This document shows, in pieces, positions 1 to 8,728 of a stretch of DNA of 64,000 nt. Source of the stretch: Pseudooceanicola nanhaiensis DSM 18065 (GTDB taxonomy: Bacteria > Pseudomonadota > Alphaproteobacteria > Rhodobacterales > Rhodobacteraceae); NCBI RefSeq assembly GCF_000688295.1, contig NZ_JHZF01000013.1, positions 1-64,000 of the forward strand. Reading direction: 5' to 3'. Position numbers and translations under genes: made by a program. How positions within the stretch are numbered: position 1 is the stretch's first letter; each line of letters opens with the position of its first letter. The notes beneath the pieces were generated by a model. It had not been told where the DNA came from. It worked only from the letters and a program-made list of their open reading frames with translations, and ran no database searches.

Positions 1-66
1 CGTTCGAACCTCTGCACATCTGCTCCGACCCGAGGGCCGGAACCATTTCTGTTTGTTGTGCTTCAG

Positions 67-195
67 GTTACCGAAGTAACGCAAAGCCGTCCAAACAGTG
101 AAGCTGACACTCCATCATCGGATCATGATGTCCACGAAGGACGACCCTAGGAGCGTAGATATGTGCAGTTGTTTGTTCATCGAAATGAACCAAAC
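67..195. repeat. Three short hairpins, two with CGAA loops
   Basis: Three inverted repeats lie close together: GTTAC-CGAA-GTAAC (67-80), CATCAT-CGGATC-ATGATG (113-130), and GTTCAT-CGAA-ATGAAC (175-190). The last extends outward to about 171-195 with a single bulge. Two of the three have the same CGAA tetraloop. They could belong to a structured RNA or be protein-binding palindromes. No function can be assigned from sequence alone. Confidence 0.45.
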
Positions 196-563
196 CGCCC
201 ACATATCTCTTCAGATACTCGCGATTTCAAAGAGCGTAGAGACAAAATCAAACTGGATGCGCCGTAACTTCCTGGCGCGCCCCGCCCAACCTTACCTCTG
301 TTTTTCCCGTCAGGCCCTTCGAAGCGTCCGCTCCGTCGTTCCGTCTGGCGTTCCGTTGTGCGCCTCAGCGCCGCCGGTGAAGGGGTATTTACGGATGGGG
401 CCGGATGTCCGCAAGCGCTTTTTGCCGGGGACCGTCATCTTTTTTTCAAAAACCTGGAACCTCGTTCAAAATCAGTAAGTTACACAGAGATTTCTTTCGG
501 ATGGTCAGGATTTTCAGGGCACCCTGGTACTCTCGTTTCCGTGAGCTGCTCCCAGATTTTGGG

Positions 564-681
564 TTATCCACGGGGTTATCCCCAAGTGGGGGTGAATCCG
601 CCCCTGCGTCACCCGATTCATCACCCCGACTCGTGGGTGAATCGCCCCCGACTCGCGAATGACCCGGGGCGGGCCCGACTC
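564..681. promoter_or_regulatory. Tandem DnaA-box-like motifs with GANTC cluster
   Basis: TTATCCACG (564-572) and TTATCCCCA (576-584) each differ by one base from the DnaA box TTATCCACA, and they repeat in the same orientation 12 bp apart. Just to the right are six GANTC sites (starting at 594, 615, 628, 639, 650 and 677), the methylation target of CcrM in alphaproteobacteria. GANTC is normally rare, so six in 88 bp is far above expectation. An A/T-rich stretch lies about 120 bp to the left. This combination resembles parts of alphaproteobacterial origins or DnaA/CcrM-controlled promoters; which one is unresolved. Confidence 0.5.
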
Positions 682-682
682 G

Positions 683-709
683 AAAGGGCGGCCCATCGGG
701 CCGCCCTTT
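683..709 (-). terminator. Hairpin terminator after msrQ
   Basis: A perfect 12-bp inverted repeat, AAAGGGCGGCCC / GGGCCGCCCTTT with a 3-base loop, begins 5 bases beyond the msrQ stop codon. There is no long T tract, but position and strength fit transcription termination of the msrP-msrQ operon. Confidence 0.7.
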
Positions 710-713
710 CCAC

Positions 714-1325
714 TCATTCCGCCGGAGCCGTCCTCTTTCGCCGCGGCAGCCGGATACGCAGCGCGAGCAGGAGGAAGATCACGCCGAGGTAGATCAGCGG
801 CTCGATCTGGAAGCCCTTCACGAGGAGGAAGAAGTGCAGCCCCCCGAGGGGGACGATCACGTAGACCAGCTTGTGCAGCTGGCGCCAGCGCGGCCCGAGC
901 TTGCGGATCGACCAGTTGTTCGAGGTCAGCGCCAGCGGGACCAGCAGCACGAAGGCGGCCATGCCGACGGTGATGTAGGGCCTTTTGTAGATGTCGGCGA
1001 TGATCTGGCTGACGATCTGCACGTCCAGCACAAGCCAGATGAGCAGGTGCAGGAAGATGTAGAAGAAGGCCGTCAGCCCGATGGCGCGGCGATACTTGAT
1101 CAGCCTGACGCCCGCGAAACGCTGGAGCGGCGTCACGCAGAGCCCCGCGATCAGCAGCCAGAGCCCCCAGAGGCCCATCTGGTGCTCCATCTCCTTCACC
1201 GGATCGACCCCGAGCCCGCCGGTGAAGCCCTGGAAGAGCAGCCAGAGCGGCGGCAGCGCGCCCAGGATATAGAGCGGCCACGCGGGAACCTTGCGGGTCG
1301 CCCTGTTGATGCGGTCTGCGATCAT
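714..1325 (-). CDS. msrQ: MsrQ, haem membrane subunit of methionine sulfoxide reductase
   Basis: MsrQ (YedZ) passes electrons from the quinone pool or a flavin reductase through b-type haem to the periplasmic molybdoenzyme MsrP, which repairs oxidised methionines in envelope proteins. The 203-residue product has about six membrane segments of the ferric-reductase-like fold. His residues in 'FFYIFLHLL', 'WRQLHKLVY' and 'GGLHFFLLV' are in the usual haem-ligand places. It starts 3 bases after the msrP stop codon, so the two are co-transcribed. The adjacency with msrP makes the assignment firm. No hprSR-type regulatory pair is visible beside it. Confidence 0.93.
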   Translation of the reverse strand: MIADRINRATRKVPAWPLYILGALPPLWLLFQGFTGGLGVDPVKEMEHQMGLWGLWLLIAGLCVTPLQRFAGVRLIKYRRAIGLTAFFYIFLHLLIWLVLDVQIVSQIIADIYKRPYITVGMAAFVLLVPLALTSNNWSIRKLGPRWRQLHKLVYVIVPLGGLHFFLLVKGFQIEPLIYLGVIFLLLALRIRLPRRKRTAPAE

Positions 1326-1328
1326 GGC

Positions 1329-2234
<906 letters not shown>

Positions 2235-2383
2235 GGCGGTCCCTCCGGTGTCTGTCTCACTCTTCACTACGGGCGACAGCGGGGAAACGTTTCAAAAAAG
2301 GCCGGCGCTCACGGGATCGTAACCTCGGGGAAGGTGGACCGGGCACGACGCACCCCGGATCGCACCCCGGCTCTCGCGCGCCG

Positions 2384-3901
2384 CTACTGCGGCCGGCCCT
2401 CTTCGCCCATCGTCGGATCCCAGCTCGGCCGGATCTGGCGCAGGGGCACCGACTCGCCGTTGGCCTGCATCACCCGGACATGGCGCCGCCGCATCAGCCG
2501 GGGTTCGGCAACGCCGACCGAATGGGCGATCATCTCGACCTCCTTCACGATGGATTTCGCGTAATTCGCCACGCTGAGATACTTCTCCTCCACGACCAGC
2601 CCGCGTTGCAGGTGTGGCTGGTGCGTCGTCACCCCCGTCGGGCAGGTGTTCCGGTTGCACTTCAGCGCCTGGATGCAGCCGAGCGAGAACATGAAGCCCC
2701 GGGCGGTGGTCACGAAATCGGCCCCCGCGCAGATCGCCCATGCGACATCCGAGGGGTTCACGAGCTTGCCGCTCGCCACCACCCGGATGCGCTCCTTCAG
2801 CCCGTAGCGGTCGCGCATGTCGACCAGGCGCAGCAGCGCCTCGCGCAGGGGCATGCCCACCAGGTCCATCAGCGGCATCGGGGCGGCGCCCGTGCCGCCT
2901 TCGCCCCCGTCGACGGTGATGAAGTCGGGCGCGCTCTCCTCCCCGCGCTCGAGGATCAGGCGGAACAGCTCCTCGTAGGATTCGGACGAGCCGACCACCG
3001 TCTTGAAGCCCACGGGCTTGCCGGTGATCGCGCGGATATGCGCGATCTTGTCGAGAAGCGCCGCGTAATCGCCGATGTCGACGTGGCGGTTCGGAGAGAT
3101 CGAATCCTGACCCGGATGAATGCCGCGGATCTCGGCGATCTCTTCGGTCACCTTCTCTCCGGGCAGGATGCCGCCCTTGCCGGGCTTGGCGCCCTGCGCG
3201 AGCTTCAGTTCGATCATCTTCACCTGCGGATGCGCCGCCACCGCCTTCAGACGGGACTCGTCGAGCCGCCCCTCGAGGTCGCGCACCCCGTATTTCGCCG
3301 TGCCGATCTGGAAGACGATGTCGCAGCCACCCTCGAGGTGGTAGGGGCTCAGCCCCCCTTCCCCGGTGTTCATCCAGATGCCCGCCTTCTGCGCGCCCTT
3401 CGACAGCGCCCGTACCGCCGGGCGCGAGATGGCGCCATACGACATGCCCGAGATGTTGAAGAAGGAGGGCGCATCGTAGGGCTCGCGGCAATGCGGGCCG
3501 ATGCGCAGGGGCTGGGTCGCGGCGAACTGGTCGTCGATCGGCGGGAAGGCGGCGTTCACGAAGATCGCCGTGCCGGGGATCGACAGGTTCCGGGTCGAGC
3601 CGAAGGCCATCGTGTTCCCCTCGCCCCGGCCCGCACGGTAGACCCAGTCGCGCTGCGCCCGGTTGAACGGCATCTCCTCGCGGTCCATCGCGAAGAAATA
3701 CTGCCGGAAGAATTCGCCCAGCGTGCTGAACCAGCCGCGGAACCGGCCGATCAGGGGATAGTTCCGCCGGATCGCGTCCGCGGTCTGCATCCGGTCGGCG
3801 ACCCAGAGAACCGCCGCCGCTGCCGCAACGAGGCCGATCACGATGACGAAGAGGATGACGAGCCACTCCAGCGCGCTCGCCGCGAAACTGACCTTGTCCA
3901 T
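2384..3901 (-). CDS. Membrane-anchored FMN-binding glutamate synthase-like protein
   Basis: This 505-residue protein has an N-terminal membrane segment (about residues 8-35) followed by a region related to the FMN/Fe-S synthase domain of glutamate synthase. Recognisable parts include 'SGMSYGAIS', 'MNTGEGGLSP', 'FITVDGGEGGTGAAP' and the Cys cluster 'CIQALKCNRNTCPTG' typical of the 3Fe-4S site. It lacks the glutaminase domain, as do other stand-alone family members whose physiological reaction is not established. The ATG at 3901 is chosen because GAAAGG lies about 7 bases upstream. It is not clearly in an operon with its neighbours. Confidence 0.82.
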   Translation of the reverse strand: MDKVSFAASALEWLVILFVIVIGLVAAAAAVLWVADRMQTADAIRRNYPLIGRFRGWFSTLGEFFRQYFFAMDREEMPFNRAQRDWVYRAGRGEGNTMAFGSTRNLSIPGTAIFVNAAFPPIDDQFAATQPLRIGPHCREPYDAPSFFNISGMSYGAISRPAVRALSKGAQKAGIWMNTGEGGLSPYHLEGGCDIVFQIGTAKYGVRDLEGRLDESRLKAVAAHPQVKMIELKLAQGAKPGKGGILPGEKVTEEIAEIRGIHPGQDSISPNRHVDIGDYAALLDKIAHIRAITGKPVGFKTVVGSSESYEELFRLILERGEESAPDFITVDGGEGGTGAAPMPLMDLVGMPLREALLRLVDMRDRYGLKERIRVVASGKLVNPSDVAWAICAGADFVTTARGFMFSLGCIQALKCNRNTCPTGVTTHQPHLQRGLVVEEKYLSVANYAKSIVKEVEMIAHSVGVAEPRLMRRRHVRVMQANGESVPLRQIRPSWDPTMGEEGRPQ

Positions 3902-4067
3902 GTCGGTGCCTTTCGTTGCCTGCCGGCCCAGACTGCGCAGAAGCCGACGCCGCGGCAAGGGGCCGTCGGGTAAAACCGCGCTGGAGAGATCGTGACCCGG
4001 CCCTATCTTGGCAATCGACCGGGAGGATGAGACCTTCTCCCAAAGACATCACCGAAAGGAACGCCCC

Positions 4068-4589
4068 ATGATCCGCCTGCCTGTCGCCGCCGCCCTCTGT
4101 GCCGCGATCGCCGCCCCCGCCCTCGCGCAGAGCAAGATCGAGAACGAGCAGATGGTGGTCTACGAAGGCCAATGGGTGCAGTCCAAGCTGCCCGAACAGG
4201 CCGGCGCGCTGATGTTCCTGACCCTGCCGCGCGGCCAGGCCGGGGAGTATTTCACCATCTCCTGCAAGCGCGCCGGCGGCGCCGCCGACCGGACGGTGAA
4301 GCTGGGCTACCCGAAGCCGCTGCCGCAATCGCCGATGACCCTGACGCTCACCGTCGACGGCAAGCCGGTGCAGGCGACCGCAAGCTTCACCGGCAAGACC
4401 CGCGACGACGCCTATACGCAGTCCGACATCCACAGCTATGAGCTCGACTTCGGCGGGAACGCGCAGGAGGAGGCCTTCTTTCAGGCGCTGTCCGCGGGCG
4501 GCCAGCTGAACATCGCCGGCCAGTCGATCCCGGTCAGCCTGAAGGGTGTGACTGCCGCGCTGAACGGCCAGGGCGCCTATTGCTCGTAA
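4068..4589 (+). CDS. Secreted hypothetical protein
   Basis: I do not recognise a family. The 173-residue product begins with a classic signal peptide ending AAPALAQ-S and preceded by a GAAAGGA ribosome binding site, so the mature protein should be periplasmic. It has only two cysteines after the signal, one mid-protein (ISCKRAGG) and one next to the C-terminus, suggesting one disulfide. The body looks beta-rich and polar. It converges with the asnC gene, with 3 bases between stop codons. No function is inferred. Confidence 0.75.
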   Translation: MIRLPVAAALCAAIAAPALAQSKIENEQMVVYEGQWVQSKLPEQAGALMFLTLPRGQAGEYFTISCKRAGGAADRTVKLGYPKPLPQSPMTLTLTVDGKPVQATASFTGKTRDDAYTQSDIHSYELDFGGNAQEEAFFQALSAGGQLNIAGQSIPVSLKGVTAALNGQGAYCS

Positions 4590-4592
4590 GCC

Positions 4593-5045
4593 TCAGGCCC
4601 GCTCATCCTTGGGAGAGCCCATCACCACGTAGCTGGTGATGGCGCTCACCTGCGGCAGCGTGCCCAGAACATCCGTGTGGAAACGCTTGTAATCGGCGAG
4701 GCCCCCGGCCTCGATCCTGAGAAGGTATTCCCGGTTGCCGGTGATGTTGTGGCACTCGCGCACCTCGGGCGCGGTCGCGACCGCCTTCTCGAATGCCTCC
4801 TGCGCGGCCTTGGTGTGCTCGTTCAGGCCGACGGTCACATAGGCGATGAACCCCACCCCCCGCGCCGCGGGGTCGAGCACCGCGCGATAGCCCGCGATCA
4901 CCCCCTCCCGCTCGAGCGCCGTCACACGCCTCAGGCAGGCCGATGCAGACAGCCCCACGCGGTCTGCGAGCTCGAGATTGCTGATCCGCCCCTCCGCGGT
5001 GAGGATCTGCAATATCCTGTCGTTGATGCGGTCTCGTTTCGTCAT
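4593..5045 (-). CDS. Lrp/AsnC family transcriptional regulator
   Basis: A 150-residue Lrp/AsnC regulator: N-terminal winged helix-turn-helix (residues 5-60; 'SNLELADRVGLSASACLRRV') and a C-terminal RAM ligand-binding domain (about 65-145). These proteins bind amino acids and form octamers on DNA. It is divergent from a LysE-type exporter, an arrangement common for exporter/regulator pairs, so it probably controls that exporter in response to an amino acid. A long imperfect palindrome lies immediately upstream of the start codon and may be its own operator. Confidence 0.9.
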   Translation of the reverse strand: MTKRDRINDRILQILTAEGRISNLELADRVGLSASACLRRVTALEREGVIAGYRAVLDPAARGVGFIAYVTVGLNEHTKAAQEAFEKAVATAPEVRECHNITGNREYLLRIEAGGLADYKRFHTDVLGTLPQVSAITSYVVMGSPKDERA

Positions 5046-5048
5046 TTG

Positions 5049-5083
5049 TTGCGGATGATGCCAGTCGGCACATCATTACGCAA
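5049..5083. promoter_or_regulatory. Candidate Lrp/AsnC operator palindrome
   Basis: TTGCGGATGATG (5049-5060) and CATCATTACGCAA (5071-5083) form an inverted repeat with one inserted base, spaced by 10 bases, in the 72-bp gap between asnC and lysE. Position and symmetry suit a shared operator for the divergent pair, with autorepression of the regulator likely because the site nearly touches its start codon. Confidence 0.5.
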
Positions 5084-5117
5084 TTCCATGCACGACCCTG
5101 CCGCATAAACATGCGCC

Positions 5118-5714
5118 ATGACGCATGATCTCCTCCTTGCTCTCGTGGCCTTCGCCTTCGTCTCCTCGATCACGCCGGGGCCGAACAACCTGATGCTGAT
5201 GGCCTCGGGCGCGAATTTCGGCTTCCGGCGCACGGTGCCGCACATGCTGGGGATCGGAATCGGTTTCACCGTCATGGTGATCCTCGTCGGCGCCGGGCTG
5301 ATCGGCATCTTCGATGCCGTCCCCGTCACCCACCAGGTGCTCAAGGTCGTCTCGATCCTCTACCTGCTCTGGCTGGCGTGGAAGATCGCCCATGCCGCGC
5401 CTCCCGCCGACCGGTCCGAGACGGCGGGCCGCCCGATGACCTTCCTCCAGGCGGCCGCCTTCCAGTGGGTCAATCCCAAGGCCTGGACCATGGCTCTCAC
5501 GGCCATCGCGGTCTATGCGCCGGACCGCTCTCTCTGGGCGATCCTTCTGGTCGGGCTGACCTTCGGGCTGGTCAACCTGCCCTCGGTCAGCACGTGGGCC
5601 GTGCTCGGCCAGCAGCTCCGCCGGTTCCTGACCTCTCCCGCGCGGCTCAGGGTGTTCAACTGGACCATGGCCGCGTTGCTCGTGGCGTCGCTCCTGCCGG
5701 TGGTCTATCACTGA
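5118..5714 (+). CDS. LysE family amino acid exporter
   Basis: A 198-residue inner-membrane protein with about six hydrophobic segments and the family signature near the N-terminus ('SSITPGPNNLMLMASGANFG'). The LysE/RhtB superfamily exports amino acids such as lysine, homoserine, threonine or cysteine; the substrate cannot be read from sequence. 'QWVNPKAWTMAL' matches the conserved NPKAW motif of the RhtB branch. Transcribed away from an Lrp/AsnC regulator that probably controls it, and followed 4 bases later by an Asp/Glu-racemase-like gene likely in the same transcript. Confidence 0.9.
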   Translation: MTHDLLLALVAFAFVSSITPGPNNLMLMASGANFGFRRTVPHMLGIGIGFTVMVILVGAGLIGIFDAVPVTHQVLKVVSILYLLWLAWKIAHAAPPADRSETAGRPMTFLQAAAFQWVNPKAWTMALTAIAVYAPDRSLWAILLVGLTFGLVNLPSVSTWAVLGQQLRRFLTSPARLRVFNWTMAALLVASLLPVVYH

Positions 5715-5718
5715 GCGC

Positions 5719-6330
5719 ATGACGCTCACGCTGCTGCATACCTCGCCGGTTCATCTGCTGACCTTCGCGAAGCTCCGCGACCGGATCGCCCCCAGGGCGA
5801 TCATCCGGCAGGAGGTGCGCGAGCCGTGGCTGGCCGAGGCGCGGGAGAGAGGGCTCACCCCCGAGCTTGCCGCCCGGCTCGCCGCTTTCGTGCGCGCGGC
5901 GAACGGCCCGGTGATCTGCACCTGCACCACGCTCGGCCCAGCGGCCGAGGCGGCCGGCGCGATCCGGGTGGACCGCCCGATGATGGCCGAGGCCGGCCGC
6001 ATCGGCGGAAGGATCGTGATGGCCTATGCGCTGGAAAGCACCGCCCGCGCCTCGCTCGACCTGCTCGCCGAGCACCTCCGGCCGGGCAGTTCGATCCGGC
6101 CCTTCGAGATGTGCGAACACTGGCCGCTGTTCGAGGCGGGAGACATCGCCGGCTTCCACGCCGCCCTCGCCCGCGGGGTGCAGGAGGAGGTCCGCACCCA
6201 CGGCGGCGATTGCGTCGTGCTGGCGCAGGTCTCGATGGCCGGGGCGGCGAAGGGGCTGCGGAAACTGGGCGTGCCTGTGCTGACCTCGCCCGAACTCGCG
6301 CTGCGCGCGGGCCTGGCCGCCGCACGCTGA
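5719..6330 (+). CDS. Asp/Glu racemase superfamily-like protein
   Basis: A 203-residue cytosolic protein. 'PVICTCTTLGPAAEAAG' resembles the first catalytic-cysteine loop of the aspartate/glutamate/hydantoin racemase fold, and 'CVVLAQVSMAGAA' lies where the second catalytic loop would be, but there I see no cysteine at the expected spot. It may therefore be a decarboxylase- or isomerase-like member instead of a true racemase. It follows the LysE exporter by 4 bases, suggesting translation from the same mRNA. Substrate unknown. Confidence 0.6.
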   Translation: MTLTLLHTSPVHLLTFAKLRDRIAPRAIIRQEVREPWLAEARERGLTPELAARLAAFVRAANGPVICTCTTLGPAAEAAGAIRVDRPMMAEAGRIGGRIVMAYALESTARASLDLLAEHLRPGSSIRPFEMCEHWPLFEAGDIAGFHAALARGVQEEVRTHGGDCVVLAQVSMAGAAKGLRKLGVPVLTSPELALRAGLAAAR

Positions 6331-6386
6331 TCCGCGCGGCGGCCGGGCCCGCGATGCAGGCCGGGCCCGAGCCCGGCCGCCGATCC

Positions 6387-8552
6387 TCACATCTTGCCGA
6401 TCGACCAGAAGAAGGTCTCGCCCGAGCTGTCGTCGACGCCGTCGTTGTCGGTCGAGACGAACATCTCGCCCGCGGCGTCCACCGCCAGCCCCTCGACCTT
6501 GTCGACGACGTAACCGCCCCAGGCCTTCAGGTCGGGTATCAGGTCGCGCACCTCTTCCTTCGACACGACCGGCAGCGCGCCACCGAGCGGCGCCGCCTTC
6601 ATTTCGGACAGCGGGATCCGGTAGACCTTCTTCACCTTCGCCGCCGCGCCGATCTGGTTGTCGCGCTCGACCACGTAGACCCAGTCGCCATGCGCCACGA
6701 TCTCGCTCAGCCCGGTCCAGCCGGTGTCCGCGGCGGCCTTCCGGTAATGCACCGCGCCCCATTCCCCGGTTGCGGGGGTATAGGCCACGAGCTTGACGTG
6801 ATCCGCCGGATCATCCTTCCATTCCCGCTGCACCGCCATCCAGAGCGTGTCGCCCACCATGGTGACGCCCTCGAAACCGAAGCGTTTCTCCTGCGCGAGC
6901 AGTTCGGCGGGCAGGGCCACCTCTTCCACGATCTCGCCCGAGGCATCCACGTGGTAGAGCGCATGCGGCACCAGCTTGTCGGTGTTGCCCTCCGAGGCGA
7001 TCCAGAAGCCGCCCGCGCCGTCGAGGGTGATCCCTTCCATGTCCAGTTTCTGCGCCGGCATGCCCGCGCGGGTCACTGGCAGCGCACCCAGGATCCGCGC
7101 CGGCCGGGCCGAGGCGTCGATGGTGAAGATCGTCGGCTGGTAGCCGTAGAAGCTGTCGTTGACCGCGTAGAGCAGCCCGGGCCGCGTCGCGTCGCCCACC
7201 ATGCCGGAGAGCGCGCCCCAGCCGATCAGCTGTCCGCTGCCCGCAGAGGTGAGCGTCGGGTAGGAGGCCGTCCCCTCCGCGTAGCGGAACAGCATCACAT
7301 GCGCCCGCACGCCGCCGTCCGCCACCAGGTCCGTCTCGTTGGCCGAGACGAGCAGCCCGCGGTCCGGCAGCGCCACGTAGCCCTCCGGCCCGATGCCCGA
7401 GGGCAGGATCTGCTTCAGCACCGGGACTGCGGGATCGGTCACGTCGTAGACGCCGACCGCGCTGCCGCGCTCCGATCCGACGAAGACCATGGGCGTGCCG
7501 TCGAACACCGCCGTCTCGATGCTCTCCGGCTCGACGCCCTTGGCGTCCGACCGCTTGTCCGGGTAATGCCCGATCTCGATCAGTGCGCGCTCGAAATCGG
7601 TGCCGCTGTCGTAGACCACGGTTCCGTCCTTCGCGAAGATCGTCCAGCCGCGCGACCCGCCGTCCATGTCGCCCTCGTTCGCCGTGGCGAAATGCGTGTC
7701 GTCGATCCACTTCACGGCGTCGGGCTCGCGCTTCCGGCCCAGCTGGCTTTCGGTGAAGATCAGCGCGCCGCGCTCGTCGGTCGCGTCGATCCCCTCGAGC
7801 TCGACCGCCCCGGCCGGGAAATGCGACAGCACCGCGCCGTCGCGCGAGACGACGACCATGTGGTTGTTCTCCTGCAGGCTCACCACGATTTCGCCGAGCG
7901 CGTTGATGTCGACGAATTCCGGCTCCGGATCCTCGGGGGCGATCTCGGCCAGGCCGGTGAGATCGACCTTCACCAGGCTCTCGCAATCGGCGAGCCCGTC
8001 CGCAACGCTCAGCAGGGCAAGGAAACCCGCGGGCATCTGGCCGAGGCGACCGTCGCCTGCATCCTCGTCCCGCTCGTTCTCGATCGCGACGGCGACGAAG
8101 CTGCCGTCCTTGGCGACGGCGACGGAATCGGGCTGCCCGCCGAGATCGCAGGCGGCCTCCTCCTGCCGGGTGCCGAGGTCCAGCACCACCAGTCGCCCCG
8201 AGGGATTGGCGTGGCTCTCGGAGGTGTTCACGCCGATGAAGGCCGTCGCGCCGATGACGGCGACCGAGGTCGGCTCCCCGCCCATGTCCACGGTGCCGAG
8301 CGGTTCCGGCCCCGCGGGATCGGTGATGTCGACCAGGCCGACCGCGCCAAGCGGGCTGTCGGTGTAGACCAGCGTCATGCCGTCCTTCGTCGCGGCGATG
8401 ATTTCGGCGCTGGTCTCGCGCGCGCGGTCCTCGCCCTCGGCCATGTTGTCGGGGGTCGCGAAGCTGGCGATGCGGTTGAAGGTCATCTCGGCCTGCGCCG
8501 TCCCGGCGATCAGGGCCAGAAGCGAGGCGGCCAGCGGCAGATGCGCTTTCAT
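6387..8552 (-). CDS. Secreted esterase-like/phytase-like beta-propeller protein
   Basis: A 721-residue exported protein with a signal peptide ending GTAQA-E at residues 21/22. The N-terminal half is a repetitive beta-propeller-like region ('LVVLDLGTRQEEA', 'VYDVTDPAVPVLKQ'); the C-terminal half (about 410-715) matches the 'esterase-like activity of phytase' family, with 'DMEGITLDGAGGFWIASEG' and 'VEGLAVDAAGEMFVSTDN'. It is acidic, suiting calcium binding. Such proteins act on phosphoesters outside the cytoplasm. The start at 8552 gives a clean signal peptide; longer in-frame starts do not. A Pho-box-like site about 70 bp upstream suggests control by phosphate starvation. Confidence 0.82.
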   Translation of the reverse strand: MKAHLPLAASLLALIAGTAQAEMTFNRIASFATPDNMAEGEDRARETSAEIIAATKDGMTLVYTDSPLGAVGLVDITDPAGPEPLGTVDMGGEPTSVAVIGATAFIGVNTSESHANPSGRLVVLDLGTRQEEAACDLGGQPDSVAVAKDGSFVAVAIENERDEDAGDGRLGQMPAGFLALLSVADGLADCESLVKVDLTGLAEIAPEDPEPEFVDINALGEIVVSLQENNHMVVVSRDGAVLSHFPAGAVELEGIDATDERGALIFTESQLGRKREPDAVKWIDDTHFATANEGDMDGGSRGWTIFAKDGTVVYDSGTDFERALIEIGHYPDKRSDAKGVEPESIETAVFDGTPMVFVGSERGSAVGVYDVTDPAVPVLKQILPSGIGPEGYVALPDRGLLVSANETDLVADGGVRAHVMLFRYAEGTASYPTLTSAGSGQLIGWGALSGMVGDATRPGLLYAVNDSFYGYQPTIFTIDASARPARILGALPVTRAGMPAQKLDMEGITLDGAGGFWIASEGNTDKLVPHALYHVDASGEIVEEVALPAELLAQEKRFGFEGVTMVGDTLWMAVQREWKDDPADHVKLVAYTPATGEWGAVHYRKAAADTGWTGLSEIVAHGDWVYVVERDNQIGAAAKVKKVYRIPLSEMKAAPLGGALPVVSKEEVRDLIPDLKAWGGYVVDKVEGLAVDAAGEMFVSTDNDGVDDSSGETFFWSIGKM

Positions 8553-8622
8553 GTGGTGTTCCCGTTGCGATATGTCCCGCGCGGGGGATGCGCCCGGAAT
8601 GTATCGGCCACGTATAGCTTTG

Positions 8623-8640
8623 GTGACAGCACCGTGACGC
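8623..8640 (-). promoter_or_regulatory. Pho-box-like site upstream of phytase-like gene
   Basis: Read on the minus strand, GCGTCAC-GGTG-CTGTCAC has the 7-4-7 direct-repeat layout of a PhoB box. The second repeat is a perfect CTGTCAY; the first matches at 5 of 7 positions. A -10-like TATACG follows only 6 bases later (8616-8611), shorter than the roughly 10 bases usual in E. coli Pho promoters, so the exact promoter is uncertain. Confidence 0.5.
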
Positions 8641-8656
8641 CGGGGGCGCAGCCGAA

Positions 8657-8684
8657 GAAAAACCCCGGCTCTGGAGAACCGGGG
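8657..8684 (-). terminator. Rho-independent terminator after LysR gene
   Basis: On the minus strand, CCCCGG and CCGGGG arms separated by 10 bases are followed by a run of T (8662-8657), an excellent intrinsic terminator located 44 bases after the stop codon of the LysR gene. Confidence 0.85.
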
Positions 8685-8728
8685 CAAGGCAGCCTTGGCA
8701 GGCACGGGGAAGATGATGAAAGGGGCCG

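Larger units (their letters stand above)
1..682. other. Non-coding, structured leader region at window edge
   Basis: I see no convincing gene in the first 682 bases. The left 560 bases are clearly less GC-rich than the rest of the window and contain A/T runs (near 430-445) not found elsewhere. Open frames here have no ribosome binding site, no recognisable domain and unusual composition. The stretch holds three short inverted repeats (67-195), then two DnaA-box-like 9-mers and a cluster of GANTC sites (564-681), listed separately. An origin-like or cell-cycle-regulated region is possible, but the neighbouring genes (msrQP) are not the usual partners of a Rhodobacteraceae chromosomal origin. 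Confidence 0.55.

Noticed and set aside
2-27. GTTCGAACC at the very start resembling a tRNA T-loop
   Set aside because: The visible 3' half would need a T-stem and acceptor that do not pair as expected, and no CCA follows. It could be the end of a tRNA cut by the window edge, but this cannot be supported.
98-478. Open reading frame of 126 codons in the left non-coding region
   Set aside because: No ribosome binding site, residue composition unlike a folded protein, no domain, and it overlaps the inverted repeats. Considered chance.
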